Assembly: GCA_019321725.1 (NCBI GenBank)
Contig: CM033118.1
Coordinates: forward strand, 16,642,071-16,706,070
Origin: Paulownia fortunei
Taxonomy: Eukaryota > Streptophyta > Magnoliopsida > Lamiales > Paulowniaceae
Direction of reading: 5' to 3'
DNA length: 64,000 bases
Made by a program: the position numbers and the translations under genes. Within the stretch, counting starts at the first letter, position 1. Each line of letters begins with the position of its first letter. The notes under the pieces were generated by a model, which saw only the letters and a program-made list of their open reading frames with translations, ran no database searches and was not told the DNA's origin. This document shows positions 23,714 to 34,687 of the stretch, in pieces.

Positions 23714-25338
23714 TGTTGCGAAAATTTGTGAATGCAAGTGCACGTTATCGTATACAAGTAATAAAATGATGAGTATATTATCGTTCCCACGAGAATTGTT
23801 GAATTATTAAGTATCAAAATTATGTTAACTCTAATTTTATTTGAATAAATGCATTTTTGTGATTTTTGTTTATAAACTAAATTCAAATAAACTTAATGAT
23901 AGAAAACATTTAAAGATAAAATTCACTAACTTAAAAAGTCTAGTGTTATGATTTTACCATAATTAGTCCGAATTGAATAATTCATCGCATCAATCTCAAT
24001 TTATTTTATAAGTGATAGTTGAGAATCCCAAAATTATCCACTAACCTCTCCCAAGGTCTAATGAAAATATCATCAATTGCTAATCCACTATATTTCTATG
24101 TGAATTACAACAATCAATAATTCATTAGGTTCTATGGATCTCTAACATGATTACACAAACCATATAGGTATATTCCTATCTTTCATGCAATTTATGATTT
24201 TCTACACATAGAACTAGACACATATATCACCTCTCGGGTCAATATAATTAGCAAATTATTCAATTAGTGGTCAAGTAATTGCAAGCATTAAGGACAATAT
24301 TGAAAACTCAATTTGAAAATTAAATCAAGAATTGAATTGATACAATTATTCAAAACATCATAATTAGATTACATCACAACCCTAGAAAAAAAAAATAATT
24401 CATGATGAAAATGAAATACAAATTAACAACATTCATACACATAATGAAAGAAAGAAAAAGTACAATGAAATGAAACTAGAAAGAGGATGAAGTTCTTTTC
24501 TTGTTGATGTCTTCTTCACAAATCATGAAAGAATTCTCCTCTTCTTGTTTCTTGACTTCTTTTCTATTCTCTCATTCTCTAAAAATCTGAAATGGAGGCT
24601 TTTGGAATACTTAAACTTGATGGAGATGCCCTAAATAGGGTATAAAATACCAATTTACCTTTACTTGCCCAGTTGGCAGCGCTTAGGCGCTGCAGCATGC
24701 TGCAGTCCAGTGAGGGCAGCACCTAGGCGCTGCACATTCTGTCCTGGACAGTGATTGCAGCGCCTAGGCGCTGCTCTTGTTGTCCAAGATGAGTTTCTGC
24801 TGCGCTTATAGCCTCTTTCAACTGATTTTTCACCTATTTCTAGGCTTAATTGGCCTTTGGTATCTCATATAAATTGTAGCTCTATGTCTTGGCTTTCGAT
24901 AGGAACTTGAATCAACTCAATATAAAATTTGTGAAAAGATTTATGTCTGAAATACCAAGATGTATCATACCTAAAATGTTCAGTTAAGTGTAGACTATTT
25001 AACCTAATTTTTCTTATTAAAATAGAAAAAACTGGATTTCATGGTAAATATAAATGTTATAGATAAATCTCTTGGATTTTCAATGATTCAAGAAACAAGT
25101 TAAAAGGATATTGGAACAAAAATTTATTATTAAAATACGAACACTACTCTCAATAGCACTAAAAAATGGATTAATCAAAATTTAAACCAAATTTTATGTT
25201 TATTTCCATTTTCTCCTCATTTTGCTATTACCTACAATATTTCAAACTAAATATATAAAATTTAACAAAAACACTCAAAAACTAATCAAAAAGTTAAGCA
25301 AATGGTACTCAATTAATGGGTATAAAATCCACTCATCA
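23714..25338 (-). repeat. Left (3') LTR of nested element
   Basis: Starts TGTTGCGAAAATTTGTGAATGC-like sequence and ends ATCCACTCATCA. It is closely matched by 27985-29510 apart from small indels. It contains three 18-bp palindromic units at 24676, 24716 and 24757. Confidence 0.9.
24676..24774. repeat. Triplet of 18-bp palindromes in LTR
   Basis: GCAGCGCTTAGGCGCTGC (24676), GCAGCACCTAGGCGCTGC (24716) and GCAGCGCCTAGGCGCTGC (24757, a perfect palindrome) recur at 40-41 bp spacing. The right LTR keeps two decayed units (about 28889 and 28929). This GC-rich island stands out in otherwise A+T-rich LTR sequence. Confidence 0.85.
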
Positions 25339-26665
25339 AATACCCCAAACTTAATATTTTGCTAGTTCTCGAGCAAAAGAAAAAAATAAAACAAGTAAAA
25401 TAACAAGTGATAATTAAACCTACTAACCAAATGAGTTTCAAAAAATATTGTGAGTTTATAACTCAAGAAAATCTCAAAATATCATCAAAATGCATGATTT
25501 CAACTCAAGTGCCAAATTCACCTATTTTTAAATCCTTTGAGTGTGTGTGTGTGGCCTCTTACACTTAACTTTTTGCTACTCGGATTGATTTATGCAAACT
25601 CACAACAAAATTATTGATCTCTTATTTATGTGTTTTAGAATTCCATAGGCTTGTTTTTATGTCACTCTCCACTAATATTGACTAACACGACATCAAGGAT
25701 CATTAGAATTTTGAAAGCTTGTAATGTATGGCTAAGGTAATGGTAGGATAAAAAATAATATAGTAGCTCAAATTACTTATAACACACAACTATTTTAGAA
25801 CCTTGTTGATGAGCACTACCACATTTTCGTCTCACAACTTCATGAACCTTTCTTCTTTTAATTTGTTACACCAATTTATTCGTTAAACTTCCATTTTTTT
25901 CACATTTGTTTTGAAGTGCTACACCCACAAACTTATTTGTTTTTATAAACAATGGGCGTTGCACTTTTTTCTCATATTTCTTGACATATTTTTTTTTTCG
26001 AGAGTTTTGTACAAATCGTTACCTCTCTTTTGCCATTTTTTTAAACTACTTTCAATGCTCAAAATGATGTTACTAGAATAGCAATAAGTTGAGTGTGGGG
26101 TAATATACAAGATAAAAAGAAATACATTGGTTGAGGTTGATTTGTAGGGTGACAAAGAAAATGGCTCATTAGACTCAATCAGGGGATACTAGGGATTATG
26201 CATCATAAACAGGGTGGCTTGAAAGGTTCAAACGATCCAAAAATAGTCTAATTACTTCCCTAATGTTATGTAGCTTAGGATTTCGCCTCGAGTGATAATC
26301 AAATAAGTTCTAGAATTATATGAGATCGCAAAAAAAAAATATCGAGTTCACATAAATTTTTTCTAAATAAATAGAAAATTCAAATGTTCAAGGCTATGTG
26401 CTCAATATGTTAAAGGATGTGCATTCATTAGTTGGTGGTATATCATTCCTTATTTTACAAATCATTTCCCAAACTTGAGTTGGATCTTGAAATGAAAACA
26501 AACAAAAATAATCATCAGATTAAAATAACAAAATTAACATTAAATAACTAAATAGTAAAAAAAATTTAAAACACTTGGGTTGCCTCCCAAAAAATGCTTG
26601 ATTTATAGTCTTCAGCCGGACTTATTCTTTGCTCAACCGGGGTCCAAGAATAAATATTTCTTATA

Positions 26666-27178
26666 TCATATCTTTGTATGCTCTAGAAATATAGGTGATC
26701 CCCAAAGATAAGCATATTGAGCATAATCTGGTATGGGATCAAGTGCCTCTTGTACATTGATGAGTGCATGCCCGATGACCAAAAATATTTCTCCTTGTGT
26801 GAAAGAGATGTTTTTATTCTTTTTAATTTCGGGGATGATGAAATCTATATGGATAATAGATTTGTCAACATCCTCAAGTAGACCTTCATTTCCTACCATA
26901 TAATGGTTTAATGAGCAATCTCCCAATTCATAACCCTCCACTTCATACTTGTGCAATGAGATCCCCGTATCATCCTCCACAACATTTGACATAGGCCTGT
27001 TATTTTGTAAAAGATGTGGATAAGAAACTTCCCGTGATGGCTCTTGAGAAAGGTTTGGTTGAACATTTTCATGGTCTTCTCTATTCTCCACTAGAGGTGT
27101 TTGTGTTGACACCTCTTGTTCATCCTTCATCAGTTGTTTTATCCACAAGACAGTTTCTCTCTCTTCATCACTTAGCAA
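26666..27178 (-). CDS. Uncharacterised ORF of nested element, 170 aa
   Basis: Open frame on the coding strand of the nested element, downstream of the gag-like ORF. It is acidic, starts MLSDEERETVLWIKQLMKDE and ends near PDYAQYAYLWGSP. No conserved catalytic motif or zinc knuckle is visible. A shorter, diverged copy of its start lies just upstream (27230-27310, with IHKIVKKLMKDKQD-like reading), suggesting an internal duplication. It could be a divergent structural protein segment or a leftover of a gag-pol junction. Confidence 0.4.
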   Translation of the reverse strand: MLSDEERETVLWIKQLMKDEQEVSTQTPLVENREDHENVQPNLSQEPSREVSYPHLLQNNRPMSNVVEDDTGISLHKYEVEGYELGDCSLNHYMVGNEGLLEDVDKSIIHIDFIIPEIKKNKNISFTQGEIFLVIGHALINVQEALDPIPDYAQYAYLWGSPIFLEHTKI

Positions 27179-27358
27179 ATTAACATCTCAATATTCTTCT
27201 ATTTTCTTCGTTACAGGCATTTATGTTGATATATCTTGTTTATCCTTCATCAATTTTTCAATCCACAAGATGGTTTCAATCTCTTCCTCACTTAGTAAAT
27301 TATCATCACAATGTTCTTCGCCCTCTTCATTTTCCTCAGTTGTGTAAGGCAAAATCTG

Positions 27359-27853
27359 TTATGATGGATTACTAGGTTGAGTTTGCAATAAAATTTGGTT
27401 GGTAGTACGTTCGAATTGAGCTAGAGCTTCCTCAAAACTTTGCTTATTCTCTAATGATGGGTAACTAGGTGCATGCCACATCATATTCTTATCATTTCTC
27501 CATGAAGCATTAGAATGATTTGACCATCCTTGATAAATATTGGAGAAAGAATAGTTTTGCAACTGGTTGTAATTCCACTCATATTGAGCATGTTTGACGT
27601 ATGGTGGTGCAAATTGATTTCTCACTTGATATTGAGTTCTTACTGGAAAACCATCATATGACTCATGTACTTGAGCAGTCAACGCATTAATGACATATTC
27701 TCGATTAATCTCAAAGGCTTGAGTTGAAGCTTGATTTGTCATGTAATATTCATTTGACCAATAGTATGAATTATATGCCATCTTGTCTACCATTTTTTGC
27801 TCATTTATCGCACACAAGAAAATACATGCAATTATAAGCAAGGGCACATTCAA
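27359..27853 (-). CDS. Gag-like C-terminal fragment of nested element
   Basis: Minus-strand frame rich in Asn, Tyr and Gln with YSFSNIYQGWSNHSNASWRN and FEEALAQFERTTNQILLQTQ. These resemble the linker and coiled-coil end of gag in Athila-type plant gypsy elements (pattern YSNTYNPGWRNHPNFSW). The capsid part upstream is missing or never present, which fits a non-autonomous derivative. The start codon is uncertain. Confidence 0.5.
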   Translation of the reverse strand: MNVPLLIIACIFLCAINEQKMVDKMAYNSYYWSNEYYMTNQASTQAFEINREYVINALTAQVHESYDGFPVRTQYQVRNQFAPPYVKHAQYEWNYNQLQNYSFSNIYQGWSNHSNASWRNDKNMMWHAPSYPSLENKQSFEEALAQFERTTNQILLQTQPSNPS

Positions 27854-27984
27854 ACAATAAAAGAAAAATAAAAATGAGAGAAAAGATAAATATATATATA
27901 CAAGAAAAATTCAAATTAAAATCAGAGGTACTTGGTTTCGATATTAACAAAACAAAATAATCCCCGACAACGGCTCCAAAAACT

Positions 27985-29510
27985 TGTTGCAAAAATTCGT
28001 GAATGCAAATGCACGTTATCGTATACAAGTAATAAAATGATGAGTATATTATTATTCCCACGAGAATTATTGAATTATTAAGTACCGAAATTATGTTAAC
28101 TCTAATTTTATTTGAATAAATGCATTTTTGTGATTTTTGTTTATAAACTAAATTCAACTAAACTTAATGATAGAAAGCATTTAAAGATAAAATCCACTAA
28201 CTTAAAAAGCCTAGTGTTATGATTTTATTATCCACTAGCTTCTCCCAAGATCTAATGAAAATATCATCAATTGCTAACCCACTATATTTCTATGTGAATT
28301 ATAACAATCAACAATTCATTAGTTTCTATGGATCTCTAACATGACTACACAAATCATGTAGGTATATTTCTATCTTACATGCAATTTATGATTTTCTACA
28401 CATAGAACTAGACACATATATCACCTCTCGGGTCAATATGATTAGCAACTCATTCAATTAGTGGCCAAGTAATTGAAAGCATTAAGAACAATATAGAAAA
28501 CTCAACTTGAAAATTAAATCAAGAATTGAATTGATACAATTATTCAAAACATCATAATTAGATTACATCATAACCCTAGAAAAAAAAATTAATTCATGAT
28601 GAACATGAAATACAAATTAACAACATTCATACACATAATGAAAGAAAGAAAGAGGACAATGAAATGAAACTAGAAAGAGGATGAAGTTTTTCTCTTGTTG
28701 ATGTCTTCTTCACAAATCATGGAATAATTCTCATTTCTTCTTCTCTTCTTATTTCTTAGCTTCTTTTCTATTCTCTCCTTCTCTCCCTCTCTAGAAATTT
28801 GAAATGGAGGCTTTTAGAATACTTAAAATTGATGGAAAATGCCCTAAAGAGGGCATAAAATACTAATTTGCCCTTACTTGCCCGGTTGGCAGTGCCTAGG
28901 CACTATAGTATGCTGCAGTCCAGTGAGGGCAGCGCCTAGGCGCTACTCTTGCTGTCCAAGATGAGTTTCTGCTGCATTTATAGCATCTTTTAACTGATTT
29001 TTCACCCATTTACAAACTAAATTGGCCTTTGGTGTCTTCATATGAATTGTATCTCTATGTCTTGGATTTCGATAAGAACTTGAATCAACTCAATATGAAA
29101 TCTGTAAAAATATTTATGCCTGAAATACCAAGATATGTCATACATGAAATGTTCAGTCAAGTGTAGACTATTTAACATGATTTTTTTTATTGAAATAGAA
29201 AGAACTGGATTTTATGATAGACATAAATATTATAGATAAATCTCTTGGATTTTCAATAATTCAAGAAACAAGTCAAAAGGATATTGGAGCAAAAAGTTAT
29301 GATTGAAATACGAATACTGCCCTCAATAGCACCAAAAAGCAGATTAATCAAAATTTAAACCAAGTTTTATGTTTATTTCCATTTTCTCCTCATTTTGCTA
29401 TTACCTACAATATTTCAAACTAAATGCGTAAAAGTTAACAAAAACACTAAAAAATTAATCAAAAAGTTAAGTAAATGGTACTCAATTAATGGGTATAAAA
29501 TCCACCATCA
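27985..29510 (-). repeat. Right (5') LTR of nested element
   Basis: Counterpart of 23714-25338. It ends TCCACCATCA before the CACCA duplication at 29511-29515. It lacks a segment of roughly 75 bp present in the left LTR (junction near 28228) and one palindrome unit. Confidence 0.9.
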
Positions 29511-29515
29511 CACCA

Positions 29516-30270
29516 ACTTTGGACTTTTCCTCTTAGAATTAGGTGTCATTATTTGATATTAAATCACGTGGAATCCCATATCTACATACTATATTTCTCC
29601 ATAAAAATTTCATGACATGTGACTATAATATTCGCTACAGGCTCAGCTTCTACCCATTTACTAAAATAATATATTGCCACTATCAAGAATTTCCTTTATC
29701 TTGTTGCCAGGGCAAAAATGTTCAACGATATCAATTCCCATTTAGAGAAGGGACAAGGCGAGCTCATGACTTTCAGCTTATCTACTGGTTTATGTATCAA
29801 CGGGGCGTGCTTCTGATATTTTTCATAGGTTCTGACCAAATGCTCCGCATCTTCTTTTAGTGAAGGCCAGAAGTACCTACCTCTTGTTGTTTTAAAAACC
29901 AGTGGGCGACCTCCACCATGACTTTCATATCCTCCTTCATGAATTTCTCGCAATACATAGGCTCCTTCATCTTGTGATAAACATCTCAAGTATAGTGTAG
30001 AAAAAGCTCGCTTATACAATAAACCATCAATTAACTAAAATCTAGTAGCTTATACTGTTTCTTTTTTATTTTGTGGTAATTTTCTCTCTCGCAGATATTC
30101 CAATATACCTATCCTCCAATCCTCTTTTTTTTTCTATTGAGGCAACTTCTACCCCCATACTGTGTTGATAGGCCGTTAATAATGTGATTTTTCTGGTCTT
30201 ACAGTCGGTAGTAGAACTTGCAATTTTAGAAAGATAATTAGCCTTGAAATTCTCAGCTAGCTCAATCATT
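29516..30270 (-). pseudogene. Integrase N-terminal and core part (outer element)
   Basis: Minus strand: zinc-binding HHCC region (VLREIHEGGYESHGGGR, then RGRYFWPSLKEDAEHLVRTY and EKYQKHAPLIHKP), then the start of the catalytic core (SSPCPFSKWELISLN; DYFSKWVEAEP region after a frameshift). The expected Cys pair reads YEKYQKH instead of C-x-x-C, so zinc binding is lost. The core is cut at 29511 by the nested element and continues at 23708. Confidence 0.85.
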
Positions 30271-31690
30271 GTAAATTATTGTTTCAACTGCGATACCTGT
30301 TCCACGTAGTTTCTCATTCTTTCTTCTTTGATCATAAATTCTCCTTCAACCTATTGCATGACCAACCTTAAAGTAGAATAGACATTTAGGAGCCTGACTC
30401 TGAGCTCAATAGCCATTTTCAATCCCCTCACCAATGCCTCATATTCAGCTTCATTATTTGATGTTTTGAACTCAAACCTTACACAAAATTCCATCTCTTT
30501 TCCTTCTGGGCTGGTTAGTACAATACCTGCCCCACAACCGATATGGTAGTTGAGTCATCCACATGCAACAACCTTGCCTTAGGACTTTCATCAGTAAGTA
30601 TGATTTTCTGCAGAAAATATGCCAAGGCCTGCGCCTTGATAGCCACTCTTGGCTAGTAATCTATGTTATATTCACTAATCTCTATTGCATACTTAACCAT
30701 CCGACCTGAAGTTTTTGGTTTACTTAGCACCTATCTCAATGGTAGATTAGTTCGGACTACTATCTTATATGATAAGAAGTACGATTGAAGTCGTATCGCA
30801 GTCGTTACTAAGGTTAATCCTCTTTTTTCTATTTCTGGGTATTTAGTTTTTGCCCCTATCAATAATTTGCTTATATAGTAAATGGGTTTCTGCTGAGCTC
30901 CTTCCTCTCTTAATAGCATTGAGCTAACGCTTGATTCTCCTACTGACAGATATACATACAACGTTTCACCTTGTACAGGTTTGGTCAATAGGGATAGCTT
31001 AGCTAAGAAGTTTTTTAATTCATCAAAAGCCCTCTGTCACTGCTTAGTCCATTCGAACTTGTTAGCCTTCCTCAGGATTTTGAAGAAAGACAAACTTCTT
31101 TCTGCCGATCTGGATATGAACCGGCTTATAGTTGTTATCCTACCAGTGAGCTGTTGAACCTTGTTGATACTATTTGGAGGAATCATATTCTGCACTGGCT
31201 TTACTTTGTTGGGGTTCACCTCTATACCCCTCTCGGTTACCATATAGCCTAGGAATTTACCAGACCTAATCCCAAAAGCACATTTAGAAGAATTAAGTTT
31301 CATATCATACCTGCTAAGGACTCCAAAAGCTTCTATCAAGTCAGCAACATGAGCTTTAGCCTTTGTACTTTTTATCAGCATATCGTCTATGTATACCTCC
31401 ATGTTCCACCCGAGCTGTTATTTGAACATTCTATCTACCCGCCTCTGATATTTCAATTCCTTCCAGGTCATGCACAGTCTATGCGAAGATATCAATATTA
31501 CTTCTTAAGAACTGAGTCATCCTATCTGTCAATTCCGGACTCAGCTGTATGCCCATTCTAGTAGTTTTGATCACATCCCCTGGCACCAATTCTATATTAA
31601 CTAATTACTCATTTGACAACACATGCTCTTATTCAATTAAAGGCCCTTATGCCTCATTTCTTTTCATAACTTTTAGCGGGAGCTCATCTT
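30271..31690 (-). pseudogene. Reverse transcriptase and RNase H remnants with internal RT deletion
   Basis: Minus strand: a pre-RT segment (TTRMGIQLSPELTDRMTQFL, about 31500-31560), then directly the late palm motif MEVYIDDMLIKSTKAKAHV (from 31402). The fingers and early palm of RT are missing, with the junction near 31440-31465. Downstream are KLNSSKCAFGIRSGKFLGYM, the thumb/connection, and the RNase H start (LYVYLSVGESSVSSMLLREE, IYYISKLLIGAKTKYPEIEK), then decayed RNase H to about 30270. Several stops are present. Confidence 0.85.
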
Positions 31691-31699
31691 CTGCATTTT

Positions 31700-32150
31700 G
31701 TTCTCTTTTAGCTTTTTTCTACTCAGCTTTCCTGATAACTTCCACGTAATATTTCCTAGCTAAGCATTGATCCCTTTCTATTTTTTTTGTCCCTTCATCC
31801 ATAGAGAATTTCAATTTCATGTGAAAGATAGACACCACTGCTTGTAAGGTATTGAGCGAAGGTCTTTACAAGATAATGTTATATGCAGAAAAAGAGTCAA
31901 CCACCATAAATTTAACCATTCTAGTCTTATGTATGGGCTCACTACCTAAGAATACTGGTAAGATGACCTGACCCATGGGATCTACCACTCTCCCGCCAAA
32001 ACTGAACAAGGTTGTCTCTACTGGCTACAATGCTATATCTAGATTCATCTTTTTATTTGCTTCATAGAACAAAACATCAATTGAGCTACCTATGTCAACT
32101 ATTACTCTAGCCACGTCAAAGTTAGCTACGATTGCAATAACGACTAGTAC
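31700..32150 (-). pseudogene. Aspartic protease remnant
   Basis: Minus-strand reading contains ARVIVDIGSSIDVLFYEA, matching the retropepsin active-site region VDTGSSADIL with Thr changed to Ile. A hydrophobic strand region and YNIIL precede the RT segment. A stop and frame changes are present, so it is not functional. Confidence 0.7.
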
Positions 32151-32176
32151 ATCATTATACGATGTCTGTAATCCTC

Positions 32177-33645
32177 TCACATTATGGGGCCTGAATTAAA
32201 TCGTCGAACCTTCGTTAATTTTATGGATCTATCATCTTGCACTTTTTGGAATAGGTCGGACATATGCTTTCCTAGCTCGGTTAGAGTCCCCATTTGTAGA
32301 CCCCCTACTGTCATCTGGATGAAACCCCTTGGAGCCTGGGGATGGTTTTCTCCAAATATTGCCCCAGCTCTTCCCTCTTTAGTTTTCCTCTCTATCCAGG
32401 TAGGCCGAATTTTTTTTCGTTCAGTCATTTTCTTCTCCTTATCCTCCTTAATCCAATCATCCAGCCACCTCTTTCTTATCATTTCTATCTCATCTTTCAA
32501 ATGCCGATATTCCTTTATTATATGCCCATACTCATTATGAAAAATGTAGAATAGATTAGACTTGGGCTTGGTTGGTACTGACGAGTGATTATACGGCCAT
32601 TTTAACCTTTTATGTTTTGTAACAACCATCAAGATATACGCTCTTAGGGCCACCAGGAGAGTGTATTTCTTGGGTTCCCCAGGTGCAGGCAAAAGAGGTC
32701 GCTCATCTTGTTTCAATTTTCTGACAATCTCTCCTACTTCTTTACCAGACTCTCTTCTATCTCTTTTTTTGTCTCCTTCTTTTTCTCTTTTCATCCACTG
32801 AGCTTTTTCTATGTTGATATATTTTTCAGCCGATGCTAGCAGGTCATCAAGACTTTTGGCTGATTTTTTAGTCAATGACCTAAAAAACTCCCCATCTTGC
32901 AAACCTTAGGCTGGGGCATTAGAAAGTACCTCTTGGATAGCTGAAAGTACTTCTAAAACAACAACTGTAAATCTTTTTATATAGCTTCACAGGGCTTCAT
33001 ATCTTTTTGCTTTATACTGAACAAAGCTAGCGATATTTTTTGGTGTTTCTGAGAACTTGCAAATTGATGTAAAAAGGCAGAACTAAACTCATCAAAAGAG
33101 TTGATTGAACTGAGGGGTAACTTGCTAAACCATTGTTAGGCTGATTTCGATAGGGTAGTCAGGAATACCCTACACTTAACCCCATCGGAATATCTGTGCA
33201 AGAGAGTTGAGTTTTCAAACCTACATAGATGTTCCCATGGGTCAGTAGTACCATTATACTCATAATTTAATAACTTGAAGTTGGCCGGTAGGTTGTCCAT
33301 CATTACTTCCTCAACAAAAGAAATTTCTTTTTTGATCACCATATTCCTTCCCACCATTTTCATCTTTATCTCTTTCAACTCATTATGCAAATCCTCTAAC
33401 TTTTCCGACACATCTGGTACTTTCATTAGTGTTTTACTTTGGCATTCCCTTGTATGACTCTCTTCCACCTTCTCAGGGCGGAGTGGCTTTTTTGGTACCT
33501 CTGGTGGTGGTAGTGGATTAGCCTTTCTCATTCTTAAGGCTACATCCACTGCAGTTTTGATCAGACTTGCCAACTGCTCTATGGTAAGTTGATCGGCATT
33601 TTCTACTTCAAATTTCAAAACTAAATTTATGCAGGGTGCCTGCAT
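32177..33645 (-). pseudogene. Gag remnant of outer element
   Basis: The start MQAPCINLVLKFEVENADQL (33645) is followed by a coiled-coil stretch and the Retrotrans_gag-type capsid region (NGTTDPWEHLCRFENSTLLH, KCRVFLTTLSKSA, then INSFDEFSSAFLHQF after a stop). A second open stretch (32902-32177) carries a basic, Lys/Glu-rich segment and CCHC-poor C-terminal part (FHNEYGHIIKEYRHLKDEI). The order matches gag of the Tat lineage. It is interrupted by stops near 33140-32905. Confidence 0.8.
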
Positions 33646-33836
33646 GGTTCAAAGCAGTGGAACTCAAGGTGTTACTGAGGATGGGCTATCATTCTCCCCC
33701 ACTCCTGGACCTCCAAACCATGACTGGGACAGATAATTGGTGGTGGAGCTTCATCGGATGTTCCTTCGCCCAAAATTCATTTTCCTGCCATTTCTCACAC
33801 CTTAACTCACAAATGTTCCCACAAACGGTGCTAACT

Positions 33837-34687
33837 TGTTATGCACCAAATGGAGAAGGTGCACCCCAAGTACCAATCTACTGTTTTTCCTCTTCTCCGC
33901 CTTGCTGGATTACCTGCACAAGACATCAGAGTGACCCGGTCTAAGAACTCTGACACTCAAGTCAATGGATATTCTCTTAGGGAAGATAAAAAAATGTAAA
34001 TATATATGTATTTCAGATATAAAAAGTGTAACTCGTGATATGTCATGAATTTCCTTATTTATAGATACGAAATAAGGGCAAAAGAGATATTTCAACCTCA
34101 ATTTGTTGTAACAAATTACTGTATGCGTATCCACATTTTTTAATTTACCCTAAAAAGGTTCCCTTTTCTTTTTACTAATCATTTCATCCTAATTTTTAAC
34201 ATGAACCTCCCCAACCTGCAGGTCGGTAAGCTTCCCAATACTATATACACCTACAAAATGCTTAACAGGCCATGCCACTCTCAGAGCCCATGTGCTGAGC
34301 TAACACATCTATTTGCCAAGCTTTCATATCGTAGATGAGAGTCTTCTGTCAATCCACATCTTAAACCTTTTATCTCGATCTGACATACTTTACATTAATT
34401 CCTTCTCTATAGCCCAAGTTACGCAGATTTTGACTTGACCTACATCACATTAGTTTTTTATTCATAACTTGAACTACGCAGGTCTGTGTTGACCTATACC
34501 ACATTAGCTAGTCCCCCTACTCTATTTGATCTACATCACATTAGTTTTTTATTCATAACCTGAGATATGTAGGTCCGTTCTAACCTATATCATATTAATT
34601 AGTCCCATACTCTGCCTAACCTACATCACATTAGTTTCTTATTCATAACCCAAACTATGCAGATTCGTCGTGACTTATACAACATCA
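33837..34687 (-). repeat. Right (5') LTR of Tat-like element
   Basis: Counterpart of 17100-17866, starting TGTTATGCACC and ending near ACAACATCA. It has one more internal repeat than the left LTR. The far edge is inferred from where similarity to the left LTR stops. The flanking 5-mers (TCTAT on the left, ACCAT on the right) do not match, so loss or decay of the target duplication is likely. Confidence 0.75.

Larger units (their letters stand above)
23714..29510 (-). mobile_element. Nested non-autonomous LTR retrotransposon (5.8 kb), target duplication CACCA
   Basis: LTRs are 23714-25338 (1625 bp) and 27985-29510 (1526 bp), each TG...CA, flanked by CACCA at 23709-23713 and 29511-29515. On the minus strand the primer site next to the right LTR reads TGGAGCCGTTGTCGGGGA (27961-27978), close to TGGCGCCGTTGCCGGGGA, and a polypurine tract TTAAGTTTGGGGTATT (25339-25354) abuts the left LTR. 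The internal 2.65 kb holds gag-like ORFs but no protease, RT or integrase, so movement needed another element. It sits inside the integrase of the outer element. LTR differences include a deletion of roughly 75 bp in the right LTR near 28228 and one fewer palindrome unit. Confidence 0.9.
17100..34687 (-). mobile_element. Degenerate Ty3/gypsy element, Tat-like, with nested insertions
   Basis: Two related LTRs (17100-17866 and 33837-34687) bracket, on the minus strand, gag, protease, RT/RNase H and integrase remnants. An extra plus-strand ORF lies between pol and the left (3') LTR. Inside the right LTR the minus strand reads TTAGCACCGTTTGTGGGAAC, a decayed form of the TTGGCGCC..GTGGGAAC primer-site region of Tat-type elements. 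Next to the left LTR the minus strand has a purine tract GTAGGGGGA before TGATGTGG. Removing the nested element (5.8 kb) and solo LTR (2.0 kb) leaves about 9.8 kb. The LTRs are visibly diverged and no clean target duplication was found, so the copy is old. All ORFs are broken. Confidence 0.85.
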
